The notes under the pieces: generated by a model
Seen by the model: the letters and a program-made list of their open reading frames with translations, nothing else
The model's database searches: none
What the model was told of the DNA's origin: nothing
In this document: in pieces, positions 32,151 to 40,317 of the stretch
Layout of the letters: each line of letters opens with the position of its first letter
Numbering within the stretch: position 1 is the stretch's first letter
Translations under genes and position numbers: made by a program
From: Flavobacteriales bacterium
GTDB taxonomy: Bacteria > Bacteroidota > Bacteroidia > Flavobacteriales_D > Sanyastnellaceae
Direction: 5' to 3'
DNA length: 40,317 bases
NCBI GenBank assembly: GCA_002863145.1
Contig: PKDW01000029.1
Coordinates: 1 to 40,317 of the forward strand

Positions 32151-33347
32151 TTGGAAACGCCGCTCTTCACCCGAACCTTTTGGTTGCTCTGCACGGGGAC
32201 CGTGTTGTTCATGGCCAGTTTTGGCATGCTGTTGCCCGAGTTGCCTGGCTATTTGGCCCAAATGGGCGCACACCATTTGATCGGTTGGATTGTGGCGCTG
32301 TTCACCATTGGCGCGTTTTTCAGTCGATTTGTGTCGGGACGCATGGCGGATCGGGCGGGACGCAAGCCGGTGATGCTTTTTGGCACTGCGGTCACGGCCT
32401 TGGCGGGGTTCGCGTACATTGGTGCGGCGCGCATGGACAATGTGGCCATGGCGGTGACGGGCTTTTTGGTGGTGCGACTGCTCCACGGCCTGTCGACAGG
32501 TTTCCGACCCACGGGCACCAGCGCACTCTTGACGGACATCGTCCCAGCCCAAAGAAGGGGAGAGGCCCTGGGTTACCTCGGGGTGGCAGGCAATGCCGGC
32601 ATGGCTTTGGGCCCAGCTTTGGGCAGTTGGTTGGCAGTGGAGTTTGGCTACGATGCCATGTTTTTGGCGAGCAGCGCGTTGGGTGTGGCCGCCTACGGCA
32701 TGACTGCGTTGTTGCCCGAATCCCTTCCTCACCCGAGGAAGGTTCAATGGGGCGACCTCAATGTGTTTGAAGGAGGAAGTTTGGAGCGGGCTGCGTGGCC
32801 GTCGTCGGTGTTTTTGTTGCCAGTTGCATTGGCGTTTGGGGCGTTCTTGACGGTCACCCCTGACCTTGTGGAAGGGCTGGGGTTCAAGTACAAAGGGTCG
32901 TTCAACACGGTGGTGGTCGCGGCCTCCATTGTGGCACGGTTGATCGCAGGAAAGGCCTCGGATCGACATGGGCGGGTGGAGCTGATGATGGTGGGCGCCG
33001 TGTTGTTGGCGGTGGGCATGACGTTGTTCTCCAATGCCACGTCCGTTCCCATGCTGCTCACGGCGGGCGTGGTGTACGGGTTGTCCATCGGCATCAACAT
33101 GCCCGCCATTTTCGCGTGGACCGTTGACCTCGCGCCAGAGGGAAAAGCGGCCACGTCGTTGAGCACAATGCTGATGGCGCTGGAGGTGGGCATCGGCGGA
33201 GGCGCCTACGTTTCAGGGACGTGGTACGCCACCAATCCTGAAGTCTTGTTGTCGTTGTACGGCGGTTGTGCCTTTTTTGGATTGGCGGGGTTTGCCTTTC
33301 TGTTCTGGTGGCGGCGCGTTCACAAAAACGGAGGTTTCGCCCGTTGA
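32151..33347 (+). CDS. Major facilitator superfamily transporter
   Basis: The 398-residue protein has about 12 hydrophobic segments in two halves. The MFS signature between segments 2 and 3 is visible as GRMADRAGRKPVM (about 64-76). Further typical parts are LVVRLLHGLSTGFRPTGTSA, DIVPAQRRGEALGYLGVAGN and the half-2 counterpart GKASDRHGRVELMM. It resembles drug/sugar efflux MFS proteins of Bacteroidota, but the substrate is unknown. TTG 32151 was chosen because METPLFTRTFWLL leads directly into segment 1 and a -7 box ends 5 nt upstream. It diverges from the repeat protein gene. Confidence 0.9.
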   Translation: METPLFTRTFWLLCTGTVLFMASFGMLLPELPGYLAQMGAHHLIGWIVALFTIGAFFSRFVSGRMADRAGRKPVMLFGTAVTALAGFAYIGAARMDNVAMAVTGFLVVRLLHGLSTGFRPTGTSALLTDIVPAQRRGEALGYLGVAGNAGMALGPALGSWLAVEFGYDAMFLASSALGVAAYGMTALLPESLPHPRKVQWGDLNVFEGGSLERAAWPSSVFLLPVALAFGAFLTVTPDLVEGLGFKYKGSFNTVVVAASIVARLIAGKASDRHGRVELMMVGAVLLAVGMTLFSNATSVPMLLTAGVVYGLSIGINMPAIFAWTVDLAPEGKAATSLSTMLMALEVGIGGGAYVSGTWYATNPEVLLSLYGGCAFFGLAGFAFLFWWRRVHKNGGFAR

Positions 33348-33388
33348 TAACTCCGGTGAGTTGTGCCCCCTTCAGGGACCTTCAACGC

Positions 33389-33396
33389 TATCTTGT
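33389..33396 (+). promoter_or_regulatory. Candidate -7 box for the short coiled-coil gene
   Basis: TATCTTGT ends 5 nt before ATG 33402, with TTG 25 nt upstream (33361-33363). This is the same TTG-N25-TATCTT layout as at purE and the DUF3127 gene. Confidence 0.4.
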
Positions 33397-33401
33397 GGGC
33401 C

Positions 33402-33626
33402 ATGGAGATGTTGCTCGAAAAACAGTTGCAGGCGGCTTTGACAGAACGCAAAGCGGTCATGGGCGAATTCTTGCGATTGAAGGCAGAGTTGGCGCGCACC
33501 CAGCAACGCAACGATGACCTGAGATCTGAGAATCGCGCCCTACGCGAAGCGCTGCATGCAGCTGAGCACGAGGTGAGCAATTTGTTCGCCTACGCAACCC
33601 AAGTGGGTGACGAAGCGTCTTCTTAA
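33402..33626 (+). CDS. Short coiled-coil protein, function unknown
   Basis: The 74-residue protein is almost one continuous helix: LEKQLQAALTERKAVMGEFL through EHEVSNLFAY, with heptad-like Leu/Ala spacing and alternating charges, so a coiled coil is expected. It ends in an acidic Ser-rich tip. The size and coil recall cell-division coiled-coil proteins of the ZapB kind, but I cannot support that by sequence. ATG 33402 (or 33408) is favoured by the promoter box; an upstream in-frame ATG at 33363 precedes it. A strong terminator follows. Confidence 0.7.
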   Translation: MEMLLEKQLQAALTERKAVMGEFLRLKAELARTQQRNDDLRSENRALREALHAAEHEVSNLFAYATQVGDEASS

Positions 33627-33656
33627 TCACCTCCACTCCGATTCACAACCGACACG

Positions 33657-33688
33657 AAAAAAAGGCCATCCGCGCGGATGGCCTTTTT
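33657..33688. terminator. Bidirectional intrinsic terminator between the coiled-coil gene and fabD
   Basis: The inverted repeat GGCCATCCGC/GCGGATGGCC is flanked by seven A on the left and five T on the right. It can stop the plus-strand coiled-coil transcript and the minus-strand fabD transcript. Confidence 0.9.
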
Positions 33689-33709
33689 GATGCGGCAGAA
33701 GAAGCGCAG

Positions 33710-34600
33710 TTATGCCACTTCCAATCCAGCAGACTGGGTGGGGAAGGCGCGATCGACCTTCTTGAACAGGCCTTGCAGCACCTTGCCAGGCCCCACTTCG
33801 GTGACCTCGGAAGCCCCGTCCGCAATCATGGTTTGCATGGTTTGCGTCCAACGCACTGGCGCGGTCAATTGCGCCACCAATTGTTGACGAATCAAATCTG
33901 GGTCGCTCGTGGGCTCCGCACTGACGTTTTGGTAGATCGGACAACGCGGCGCTTGGATGTCTGCCTGCGCAATGGCAGAAGCGAGTTCTTCGCGGGCAGG
34001 TTCCATCAAAGGACTGTGGAAGGCACCCCCCACCGGAAGCATCAGTGCACGCCGTGCACCCGCCTCACTCAATGCGGCGCAGGCGGCCTCCACAGCAGGT
34101 ACTTCTCCTGAAATCACGAGTTGTCCTGGGCAGTTGTAGTTGGCAGCAACCACGACACCGTCGAGGGTGTTGCAGATGTCTTCCACCACGTCGTTGTCCA
34201 GGCCAAGCACCGCAGCCATGGTCGACGGCTGCAACTCACACGCCTTTTGCATGGCGTTGGCGCGGGCGCTCACAAGGCGCAACCCATCGGCGAACTGCAA
34301 AGCACCTGCAGCCACCAACGCGCTAAACTCACCCAAGCTGTGGCCTGCGACCATGTCCGGTTGAAACGCCTCCCCCAAACACTCGGCAAGGATGACCGAG
34401 TGCAGGAAAATGGCAGGTTGTGTCACCTTGGTCTGTTTGAGTGCCTCGTCGCTGCCTTCAAACATGATGGAGGCGATGTCGAAGCCAAGAATGTCGTTGG
34501 CTTCTTCGAAGCGTGCACGGGCTTGTGGTGAAGCGTCGTACAGGTCTTTCCCCATCCCGGAGAATTGGGCGCCTTGGCCCGGGAACACAAAAGCTTTCAT
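33710..34600 (-). CDS. fabD: Malonyl-CoA:acyl carrier protein transacylase
   Basis: The 296-residue protein matches FabD, which transfers malonyl from CoA to ACP for fatty-acid synthesis. It begins AFVFPGQGAQFSGMGKDL, has the nucleophile Ser88 in GHSLGEFSAL, the QPAIFLHSV segment, and His195 in GGAFHSPLME as the partner residue. Residue pattern and length are normal. It follows the DUF3078 gene with 1 bp between them, so both are probably on one transcript, but no metabolic link is evident. A strong terminator lies downstream. Confidence 0.96.
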   Translation of the reverse strand: MKAFVFPGQGAQFSGMGKDLYDASPQARARFEEANDILGFDIASIMFEGSDEALKQTKVTQPAIFLHSVILAECLGEAFQPDMVAGHSLGEFSALVAAGALQFADGLRLVSARANAMQKACELQPSTMAAVLGLDNDVVEDICNTLDGVVVAANYNCPGQLVISGEVPAVEAACAALSEAGARRALMLPVGGAFHSPLMEPAREELASAIAQADIQAPRCPIYQNVSAEPTSDPDLIRQQLVAQLTAPVRWTQTMQTMIADGASEVTEVGPGKVLQGLFKKVDRAFPTQSAGLEVA

Positions 34601-34601
34601 G

Positions 34602-35573
34602 TCAAGAAAATTTCAAGGACAAACCTACAGCAAGGATTTGTTTCAGCTGGACGCCGGGACCCATTTCACCGTCATCTCCGGGAATGTCGGGGTCGGGTTC
34701 TCGCAAGACGAGTTCGACATCTTTGTCGTAGATCAAGGTGAGGCCCAAGGTGGTCGACAGCCAGTCGTTCACCTTCAGGGTCAAGACGTGGTCGGAAAAG
34801 ATGTCTACGGCTTCGGGCTCTTCGAGGTAGTTGCTGAAGAGGTCGAGACGGACCGCGTAGGTCACATTCTCGGTGACCTGCTCCTTCAATCCAAGGCGGA
34901 TGTAGCCCCCCACCTCGTGTCGAGCCTGTTCTCCAGGGGCAACCCCAAACATCCCTGCAGCCGAAAGCGACTCATCCAGAACGTAAGTGGATTTCGAGGT
35001 GAAAGGGGCGAGGAACACGGTGGTGGTGGGGGTCGGTTTCAAATCCAATCCGAGGGCCACCACGAGGTATCCGGGAGCCATGAAGCGAGACGTCACTTGA
35101 GAAGGGTCAGGGACCCCGTTGACCGCGGCAAAACCAGGGGCCATTTGGGTCCGGAAACTCCCGAGTGCCGTGAGTGCGCCTTTGTCTTTGAGTCGGTATC
35201 CGATCTTGGAGGCCAATTCAATGCGGTCGTCGGTTTTCAGGATGCTGTTCTCATCGGGGCGGTGGAGCAGACCAAAGGCTGCATGGAGTTCCGTGTCCCA
35301 TCCAAGGGTCGTGCCGTCGTATTCCCAGAACTGGTCTAGCTTGGCAATGAGGCTCGCCGAGCTTTGTCCACCGGCGGCCCATTGGCTCAACTGAACCTGG
35401 CTGAATTGGACATTGATCAGGGTCTCGTGCTTCTGGTAGACGGTGTCTGCATCGCTGACAACAGGGGCCCGCAACCGCGTTTCCTCGCCGCTTCCCAAGG
35501 GCGTGACAATCGACTGCGCCGCGAGGTTGCCCCAAGCGAGCGCCACCAACCCGATCACCCATCGCATTCGCAT
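34602..35573 (-). CDS. DUF3078 family outer-membrane-type protein
   Basis: The 323-residue protein has a Sec signal peptide (MRMRWVIGLVALAWGNLAAQ) and then a beta-strand-rich region matching DUF3078: SQVQLSQWAAGGQSSASLIA, TLGWDTELHAAFGLL, ILKTDDRIELASKIGY, FMAPGYLVVALGLDLKP, and the C-terminal VRLDFSNYLEEPE-type segment (here RLDLFSNYLEEPEAVDI). It ends in a phenylalanine-Ser strand typical of outer membrane barrels. DUF3078 members are linked to the Bacteroidota cell envelope, but their job is unknown. It lies 10 bp after the giant CHU_C gene. Confidence 0.9.
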   Translation of the reverse strand: MRMRWVIGLVALAWGNLAAQSIVTPLGSGEETRLRAPVVSDADTVYQKHETLINVQFSQVQLSQWAAGGQSSASLIAKLDQFWEYDGTTLGWDTELHAAFGLLHRPDENSILKTDDRIELASKIGYRLKDKGALTALGSFRTQMAPGFAAVNGVPDPSQVTSRFMAPGYLVVALGLDLKPTPTTTVFLAPFTSKSTYVLDESLSAAGMFGVAPGEQARHEVGGYIRLGLKEQVTENVTYAVRLDLFSNYLEEPEAVDIFSDHVLTLKVNDWLSTTLGLTLIYDKDVELVLREPDPDIPGDDGEMGPGVQLKQILAVGLSLKFS

Positions 35574-35583
35574 CTCGTTCGAA

Positions 35584-38500
35584 TCAACGAATCATGGTCA
35601 CTTGCCCTGTGTATGTTTTGGCGCCTTGGCCATCCTTCTTTTTGATGAGGATGCGCCACGCAAAGACCTCTCCACCACTGCTGTAGTGGACACCCTCCCC
35701 AGACAAATCGTTGCCTCCAATCCAAGCCTTGTTTGGATCGGTGGTGTAAAAGACGCGATCTCCTGAACGCGTGAACACAGAACACTCGTAGGTGGCGATG
35801 ACATCTTGACCAATGATGGAGGGAAGCCAAGCGTCGTTCAACCCATCGTTGTCGGGCGTGAAGGCCGTGGGCACGTAGATGTACAAGTCAGTGTAGACCT
35901 CAATTTCCTGGGAGTACACGTCGGTGCAGCCATACTCGTTGACCACTTGCAACTGGGCGTTGTAGAATCCAGCGGCCTCGTATTCCACTTCAGGGTCCAA
36001 TTCGCCGGAGCCTTCGCCGTTTCCGAAAGACCAAATGTTTTCGATTTGTCCCTCAGAGAGGTTCACGAACTCAACCACCGGATTCACAAATTCGATGAGG
36101 GTGTCTGGCAACACGGCGAATTCAGCCACGGGTGGGGTGCGTCCTTCGAAGGCATTCACGTATTCCGTGTCCACCGAGCACGTCAGCTCATGGCCATCGA
36201 TGATGTGGATGTTGGACACCGTGAATTCTGCATTGTAGTACCCCGGGAATTCCACGTCGAGTTCCAGAGGCGAGAGGAAATTCTCATAGGTCGGGTACCC
36301 TGGAATGGACATGGAGAAGTCGGCAGCCCCCGAAGAGGAGTTCAAAATCGACACCGTCGTGGGCAGGCAGATGGAAGGCTGCTCGAAGGTCAGTTCCGGC
36401 ACAGGCAGGCCTCGGACCGTGAAGGGCACATTGGAGGTGGTTTGCGCGCATCCGTAGCTGTTGGTGATTTCCAGCACCACGTTCAACACACCTGCAGTGT
36501 CCACACAAATCGATGGGAACGGGGTGGTCAATTCGTCCGTGACCAAGTTGTTTTGAATCAAGTCCCCCAAGGGTGTCACAAACCACTCGTAGCTCAGGCT
36601 GTCTCCTTCGCACACGCTGTAGGCCGCGGTGTCATGAAGGACAGGGACGCAGTTCAGATTCTCGAGGTCAAGGCAGGACTGAGGCGCTTCCAATGAGAAG
36701 TTGGGAAGCGGGGTGGGGTTGACCATCGTGCTTTCGACGGCAGAATTCTCGCAGAACACCGTTTCGCCATTCACCAGCGTGTGCTCGTACCGGACGGTGA
36801 CTTTGGTCGAGTCGGCAAAGGGGCACTCCGTCGGATTGACAAAATTGACGCAGATGCCGTCGTTGTTGCTGCCCGCTTCGTTGTCCCAGAAGTACAACAC
36901 GTCCACCCCCGTCAAATCTTCGTTCAACAGGGCGACTTGCATGCAATCTTCCGAAGGGGAACATTGGTCATCCGTCAATCCGTCTGTGATGTCAAGGATG
37001 GGCGTGGCCACCACCTGCATTTCGTACGACACCGTTTCGGAGGTGCATCCGTTGTCATCTTTCACATACACCGAGAAGATGAGATTGGGCTCAGAGGCAG
37101 TCGTGACGCCGTTGGCAGAGGCGACATCGAGGCCAAATGACGTGGCGCCCAGGTTGACCACGGAAGTGTTGGCATTGGCCGAGGCCGTCCATGTGGGCGT
37201 GTACAAGAAGGCGCTGTCGGGGTCGCTGACCTCACACACGACAGATCCCAAGCCATCCTGACATATGCCAGCATCGCCGTCAACGGCAATGACCGGGTTG
37301 GCGATTACGTCGAAACTCTCTGTGCCGAACGTGCTGCAGTAGATGGTTTCTGCTTGGGCAAAGTACGCGCGGGACTTGGTCACTTCAAACGTGGTTTCCT
37401 CGCTTTGCAGTGAGAAGGAGACGGTGTTGTTCACCTCGTTCATGACATCCAAGCCGGCCGAAGTCCAGTAGTCGTACGTCACGTTTTGTGGCATGTCAAC
37501 GTTGAGGTCCTGGAACGTGAGAACGTCGCCATCACAATAGGGCGCAGGATCTCCCGTAAAGCTCATGTCCAATGCAGGTTCGTCAAAAATGACAAGGAGG
37601 ATGTCTTCTGTGGCTTCACAGGTGACGGTCTCGGTTTCACTCACTTCATAAACCAATCCTCCGGTCACCTCGATGACGTCGCCGTGGGTTGGGTTGAACA
37701 ACACCAAGCTTTGGATGGAGTCTCCTGTCGCCGCGTAGCTGGGGAAATAAACGGCATCTTCAATGTACCCATCGACGGTGGCCGTGTCGATACTCCAGGT
37801 GTACACATCGCCTCCCTTGGCCAACACTTGAAGCGTGTCGTAGGAGCAAGCATAAGGGCGCTCCAATCCAACCTCAGCGCGCTCCAGTGCGGTGATGGGA
37901 ATCACCGTTGGAGGTGTGGACAGGCAGCCGTAGCTGTCGGTGACCGTGACATTGAAGTTTTGGTCAAACGTCCCATCTAACGTGCTCTCGTATTGCGCCT
38001 CGACGGCGACGACATCCGAAGGGGAGGAGGTGGCCAAGGTCTCGTTGATGGTGCTTCCGCTCCAGGCCCAATCCCAAGTGACACCAACGCCATTGAGTGT
38101 GGTGGCCCCCGCATTCAAAGTCACGCTGACCTCCACATCGTCTTCGTCGCAAACATGGGATGCAGACGCACTCCACGAGATGACCGGCGTGGGCAACACT
38201 TGGAAGCTCCAGGGCTCCTCCACAACGCATTGGAAATCGGCAGGCGTGGAAGCTCCGTAGGTGTAGGTCACGGAAGCAACCCCTTCTATCAAAGTGGGCG
38301 CATCCAACGGGGCCGAGGCTTCCACATCCACGAAAACGACGTCTTCGCCGGTGTTTGACATCGACTGCAAGGTCAAATTGCCCGAGCCGTCGTCGACGAA
38401 TTGCGCCCACTCGTAAGCAATGCCACCCCCGAAAGTGACGTCAGCCTCCAAAATCAGGTCGGCCCCCTCGCACATGATGAGATCATTGGCAGGCCCACTG

Positions 38501-40317
38501 TTGTCGTCCCCCGCAATGGAGAAGGCAGGGGCGCTGCGTCGCTTCATCTCAAAGGGCGCCTCTGTGAAGCAGGTCAGTCCTGGATCCGTATAGGTGACGC
38601 CTCGATAGAATTCGAAAGTAGAGTCCGTTTGAGAGCCTAAACCCTGAAAGTAATCCGGACTCAACGAGATTTCGATGCCTGTTGCAGGGTCAGTGGTGAC
38701 CCAAGTGGAGTCTGGGAGTCCGTTCTGACCGTACACGGTGAGGACCTCACATCCCGTGATGGTGGACTCCCAATTTTGGCCGATGCACACGTATTCGTTG
38801 TCGACTTCGGCAAGTGGATTGGGGTAGACCTCCGCCACATCGTCCCATTCGGCCGTGGTGGCGCAGCCCGCAACGGATGCGGTCAACTGCAGGCTGAGCA
38901 ATGCAGGCCCCACAAAATCTTGAAAGGGGACGTCATCGATGGAAGGAGTCGTGGTGACATTCAATCCCGTTCCATCGACGAGAAGGTTCGCACCGTTCAA
39001 ATCTGCACTCCATGTGTATTGCACGTCATTGCTGTCGAGGCCACCATCTACCGTGATGCCGGTCAAATTGACGTCAAACGTCGTTCCCGAGCAAACTGCA
39101 TCCGGGAGGACCGTCAAATCACCCAACACAGGAAGCTCGTGGATGGTGATGGTGCTGACGGGAGAAACGCCCACACAGCCCTCTTGGTCTGTCACCGTCA
39201 ACAACACGCTTCCCGCGTCGGGAATGACGCCGTCCACATGGACTTCGAAGTCGGTCACTGCAGCGTTGGGTGTGGCAATGTCAAATGCTTCTGGATTGTC
39301 CTCGTTGCTCCATGCGTACGTCAGTCCGCCTTGTCCCGTGCCTGGCTCATGCACTGCCGTCAAGGTTTCCACGGAACCCACACAGATGGCGTCTGTCGAA
39401 GTGATGCTCACTTCAGGATTTTCCAACACATCCAATGTCATCTCAGAGGTGCTTGTGCACTGAACCACCCCGAAGTCGGATGCGACATCCAAAAGAAAGG
39501 AAACGGGGACCGAGTCGTCTGTGGCCAAGGCCAATTCGCTCCAAGGCAAACTCAAGAACAGGCTGTCGTCGATCAGCACGCCGTCATAGGTGGTTTCTGA
39601 GCTCGACGTCCAAGACAGGGTGGAAGCACCGACCAATGCACCTGCCCAATCGGAGCCGTCACAGACGTCGTTGTCTGTCACCAGTTGGACTTCCGGGTTG
39701 GGATACACGGCCACAACGTCATTCCAAGACTGTTGGCTTTGGCACGTGCCGTCGTCCATGTTCAGCACCAAAGCCAGAGAGACCGGACCAAGGCCTGCAT
39801 CAAACGGGGCATCCGGAATGACCAAGTCATTCACCTCGTCCTCAAAGGTGTCTGCGTTGGACACGGTGTAGGATTCACCATTGCTTCCAGTAACGCTCCA
39901 CGTGTAGGTCGACGGATCTGTCAATGCAGCATCTGTGGTGATGTCACCCAAGTTGAGCGTCAGCACTTGGCCCGAGCACAAAGCGGTGTCAGACCAAGTG
40001 GCGTTGACTGCCACAGGCAAGTCCAAGATGTCAATGGTCGTCGAAGCCTCAGCCATGCAGCCCAATTGGTCGAATGCCGTCAAGGTCACCTCGCCCAAAC
40101 TGGCCGACGTACCGTCCACCACAGTCACCATGGCTTCTGAGCTTGCAGGTGAGCCCGTAGGCGTGATGACAAACGCTGCAGGTACGCCGGTGTTGTTCCA
40201 CGAGTAGGTGAGGTTGCCTCCGTTGGGGCCGGGGGTCCCGGTGCCATCGATCAACAACTCCCCACCGTCGCAAATGACCCAATCCATGGGAAGGCTGGGA
40301 AGCGTCGGATTTTCATT
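35584..40317 (-). CDS. Giant secreted protein with gliding-motility-associated C-terminal domain (N-terminus outside window)
   Basis: The frame is open to the right edge, so about 1,577 C-terminal residues are seen. The last roughly 95 residues are a CHU_C/T9SS type B sorting domain (VPTAFTPDNDGLNDAWLPSI, then GDRVFY and a final YTGQVTMIR), which sends proteins out through the type IX system. Before it lies a PKD-like domain (FVNLSEGQIENIWSFGNGEG). Upstream are many Ig/PKD-like units: a unit with ICxG and GGLTYxWSN, then a CSG unit, then VYPNP, recurring with a period near 300 residues (residues about 4 and about 300 of the seen part). The protein is acidic and rich in Thr, Asp, Val and Cys. 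A surface adhesin is likely; its ligand is unknown. Confidence 0.94.
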   Translation of the reverse strand, partial: NENPTLPSLPMDWVICDGGELLIDGTGTPGPNGGNLTYSWNNTGVPAAFVITPTGSPASSEAMVTVVDGTSASLGEVTLTAFDQLGCMAEASTTIDILDLPVAVNATWSDTALCSGQVLTLNLGDITTDAALTDPSTYTWSVTGSNGESYTVSNADTFEDEVNDLVIPDAPFDAGLGPVSLALVLNMDDGTCQSQQSWNDVVAVYPNPEVQLVTDNDVCDGSDWAGALVGASTLSWTSSSETTYDGVLIDDSLFLSLPWSELALATDDSVPVSFLLDVASDFGVVQCTSTSEMTLDVLENPEVSITSTDAICVGSVETLTAVHEPGTGQGGLTYAWSNEDNPEAFDIATPNAAVTDFEVHVDGVIPDAGSVLLTVTDQEGCVGVSPVSTITIHELPVLGDLTVLPDAVCSGTTFDVNLTGITVDGGLDSNDVQYTWSADLNGANLLVDGTGLNVTTTPSIDDVPFQDFVGPALLSLQLTASVAGCATTAEWDDVAEVYPNPLAEVDNEYVCIGQNWESTITGCEVLTVYGQNGLPDSTWVTTDPATGIEISLSPDYFQGLGSQTDSTFEFYRGVTYTDPGLTCFTEAPFEMKRRSAPAFSIAGDDNSGPANDLIMCEGADLILEADVTFGGGIAYEWAQFVDDGSGNLTLQSMSNTGEDVVFVDVEASAPLDAPTLIEGVASVTYTYGASTPADFQCVVEEPWSFQVLPTPVISWSASASHVCDEDDVEVSVTLNAGATTLNGVGVTWDWAWSGSTINETLATSSPSDVVAVEAQYESTLDGTFDQNFNVTVTDSYGCLSTPPTVIPITALERAEVGLERPYACSYDTLQVLAKGGDVYTWSIDTATVDGYIEDAVYFPSYAATGDSIQSLVLFNPTHGDVIEVTGGLVYEVSETETVTCEATEDILLVIFDEPALDMSFTGDPAPYCDGDVLTFQDLNVDMPQNVTYDYWTSAGLDVMNEVNNTVSFSLQSEETTFEVTKSRAYFAQAETIYCSTFGTESFDVIANPVIAVDGDAGICQDGLGSVVCEVSDPDSAFLYTPTWTASANANTSVVNLGATSFGLDVASANGVTTASEPNLIFSVYVKDDNGCTSETVSYEMQVVATPILDITDGLTDDQCSPSEDCMQVALLNEDLTGVDVLYFWDNEAGSNNDGICVNFVNPTECPFADSTKVTVRYEHTLVNGETVFCENSAVESTMVNPTPLPNFSLEAPQSCLDLENLNCVPVLHDTAAYSVCEGDSLSYEWFVTPLGDLIQNNLVTDELTTPFPSICVDTAGVLNVVLEITNSYGCAQTTSNVPFTVRGLPVPELTFEQPSICLPTTVSILNSSSGAADFSMSIPGYPTYENFLSPLELDVEFPGYYNAEFTVSNIHIIDGHELTCSVDTEYVNAFEGRTPPVAEFAVLPDTLIEFVNPVVEFVNLSEGQIENIWSFGNGEGSGELDPEVEYEAAGFYNAQLQVVNEYGCTDVYSQEIEVYTDLYIYVPTAFTPDNDGLNDAWLPSIIGQDVIATYECSVFTRSGDRVFYTTDPNKAWIGGNDLSGEGVHYSSGGEVFAWRILIKKKDGQGAKTYTGQVTMIR

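Noticed and set aside
32109-32969. Extension of the 25-residue repeat gene to 32969
   Set aside because: The extra 287 residues are antisense to the MFS gene, Arg/His-rich and unlike the repeat region; a -7 box ends 4 nt before ATG 32108.
34601-34612. Separate promoter for fabD at TTTCTTGA
   Set aside because: It is a poor match lying in the DUF3078 stop region only 2 nt from the fabD start; read-through from the upstream gene is simpler.
1-40317. tRNA, rRNA, CRISPR, insertion sequences, phage genes or toxin-antitoxin pairs
   Set aside because: I looked through all gaps (none over about 160 bp) and gene contents and saw no cloverleaf, spaced repeats, transposase or integrase.

Overview
The window reads as a chromosomal core region of a Bacteroidota bacterium, most likely a GC-rich member of Flavobacteriales or a close relative. 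The support is family content: a gliding-motility-associated C-terminal (CHU_C, T9SS type B) giant protein, DUF3078, DUF3127, DUF3467, DUF7033 deacetylase, a BatA-type vWA protein next to a dihydroorotase homologue, TIGR02757, bacterial GH3, bacterial deoxynucleoside kinase, MnmD and ComA. Candidate promoters resemble the Bacteroidota -7 element TAnnTTTG, and Shine-Dalgarno sequences are weak or absent. I see no phage, IS, CRISPR, tRNA or rRNA. Coding density is extreme: no gene-free gap exceeds about 160 bp.

Layout. 3-4551 (+): radC (5' cut by the window), UDP-GlcNAc 2-epimerase, DUF7033 polysaccharide deacetylase, a small membrane protein, a YjjG-type nucleotidase and DUF3467. 4553-7914 (-): a BatA/vWA membrane protein followed by a metal-site-degenerate dihydroorotase. 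7943-9889 (+): TIGR02757 and an MnmD-Nudix fusion. 9890-15552 (-): a TPR protein, ComA, rhodanese, DUF368 and aroE in one tight operon, then murQ and a conserved hypothetical behind their own promoter. 15694-20582 (+): glmM, cysteine desulfurase, GH3 protein and deoxynucleoside kinase. 20670-24630 (-): pdhB, K+-dependent-type membrane pyrophosphatase and a YceI lipoprotein. 24787-31689 (+): etfB-etfA, bifunctional nuclease, purE, flavin reductase, a frameshifted DUF3127 gene, an AtoE-type transporter and an M16 peptidase. 31695-32108 (-): a small protein built of 25-residue repeats. 32151-33626 (+): an MFS transporter and a short coiled-coil protein. 33710-40317 (-): a giant CHU_C protein (N-terminus outside the window), DUF3078 and fabD.

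Functionally this is housekeeping: envelope precursor supply and recycling (glmM, wecB, murQ, DUF368), lipid and energy metabolism (fabD, etfAB, pdhB, hppA), nucleotide metabolism (purE, dNK, YjjG), aromatic biosynthesis (aroE), tRNA modification (MnmD, cysteine desulfurase) and T9SS surface display. I did not find an obvious new defence or mobile system. The most striking pattern is regulatory: about a dozen transcription units have a -7-like box ending only 3-5 nt before the start codon. That predicts leaderless mRNAs and resolves several uncertain starts, including GTG for the BatA gene and TTG for the MFS gene. Other points worth a second look are the MnmD-Nudix fusion, the dihydroorotase lacking most metal ligands, the DUF3127 frameshift with an SSB-like acidic tail, the 25-residue repeat protein and the long super-repeat in the giant surface protein.
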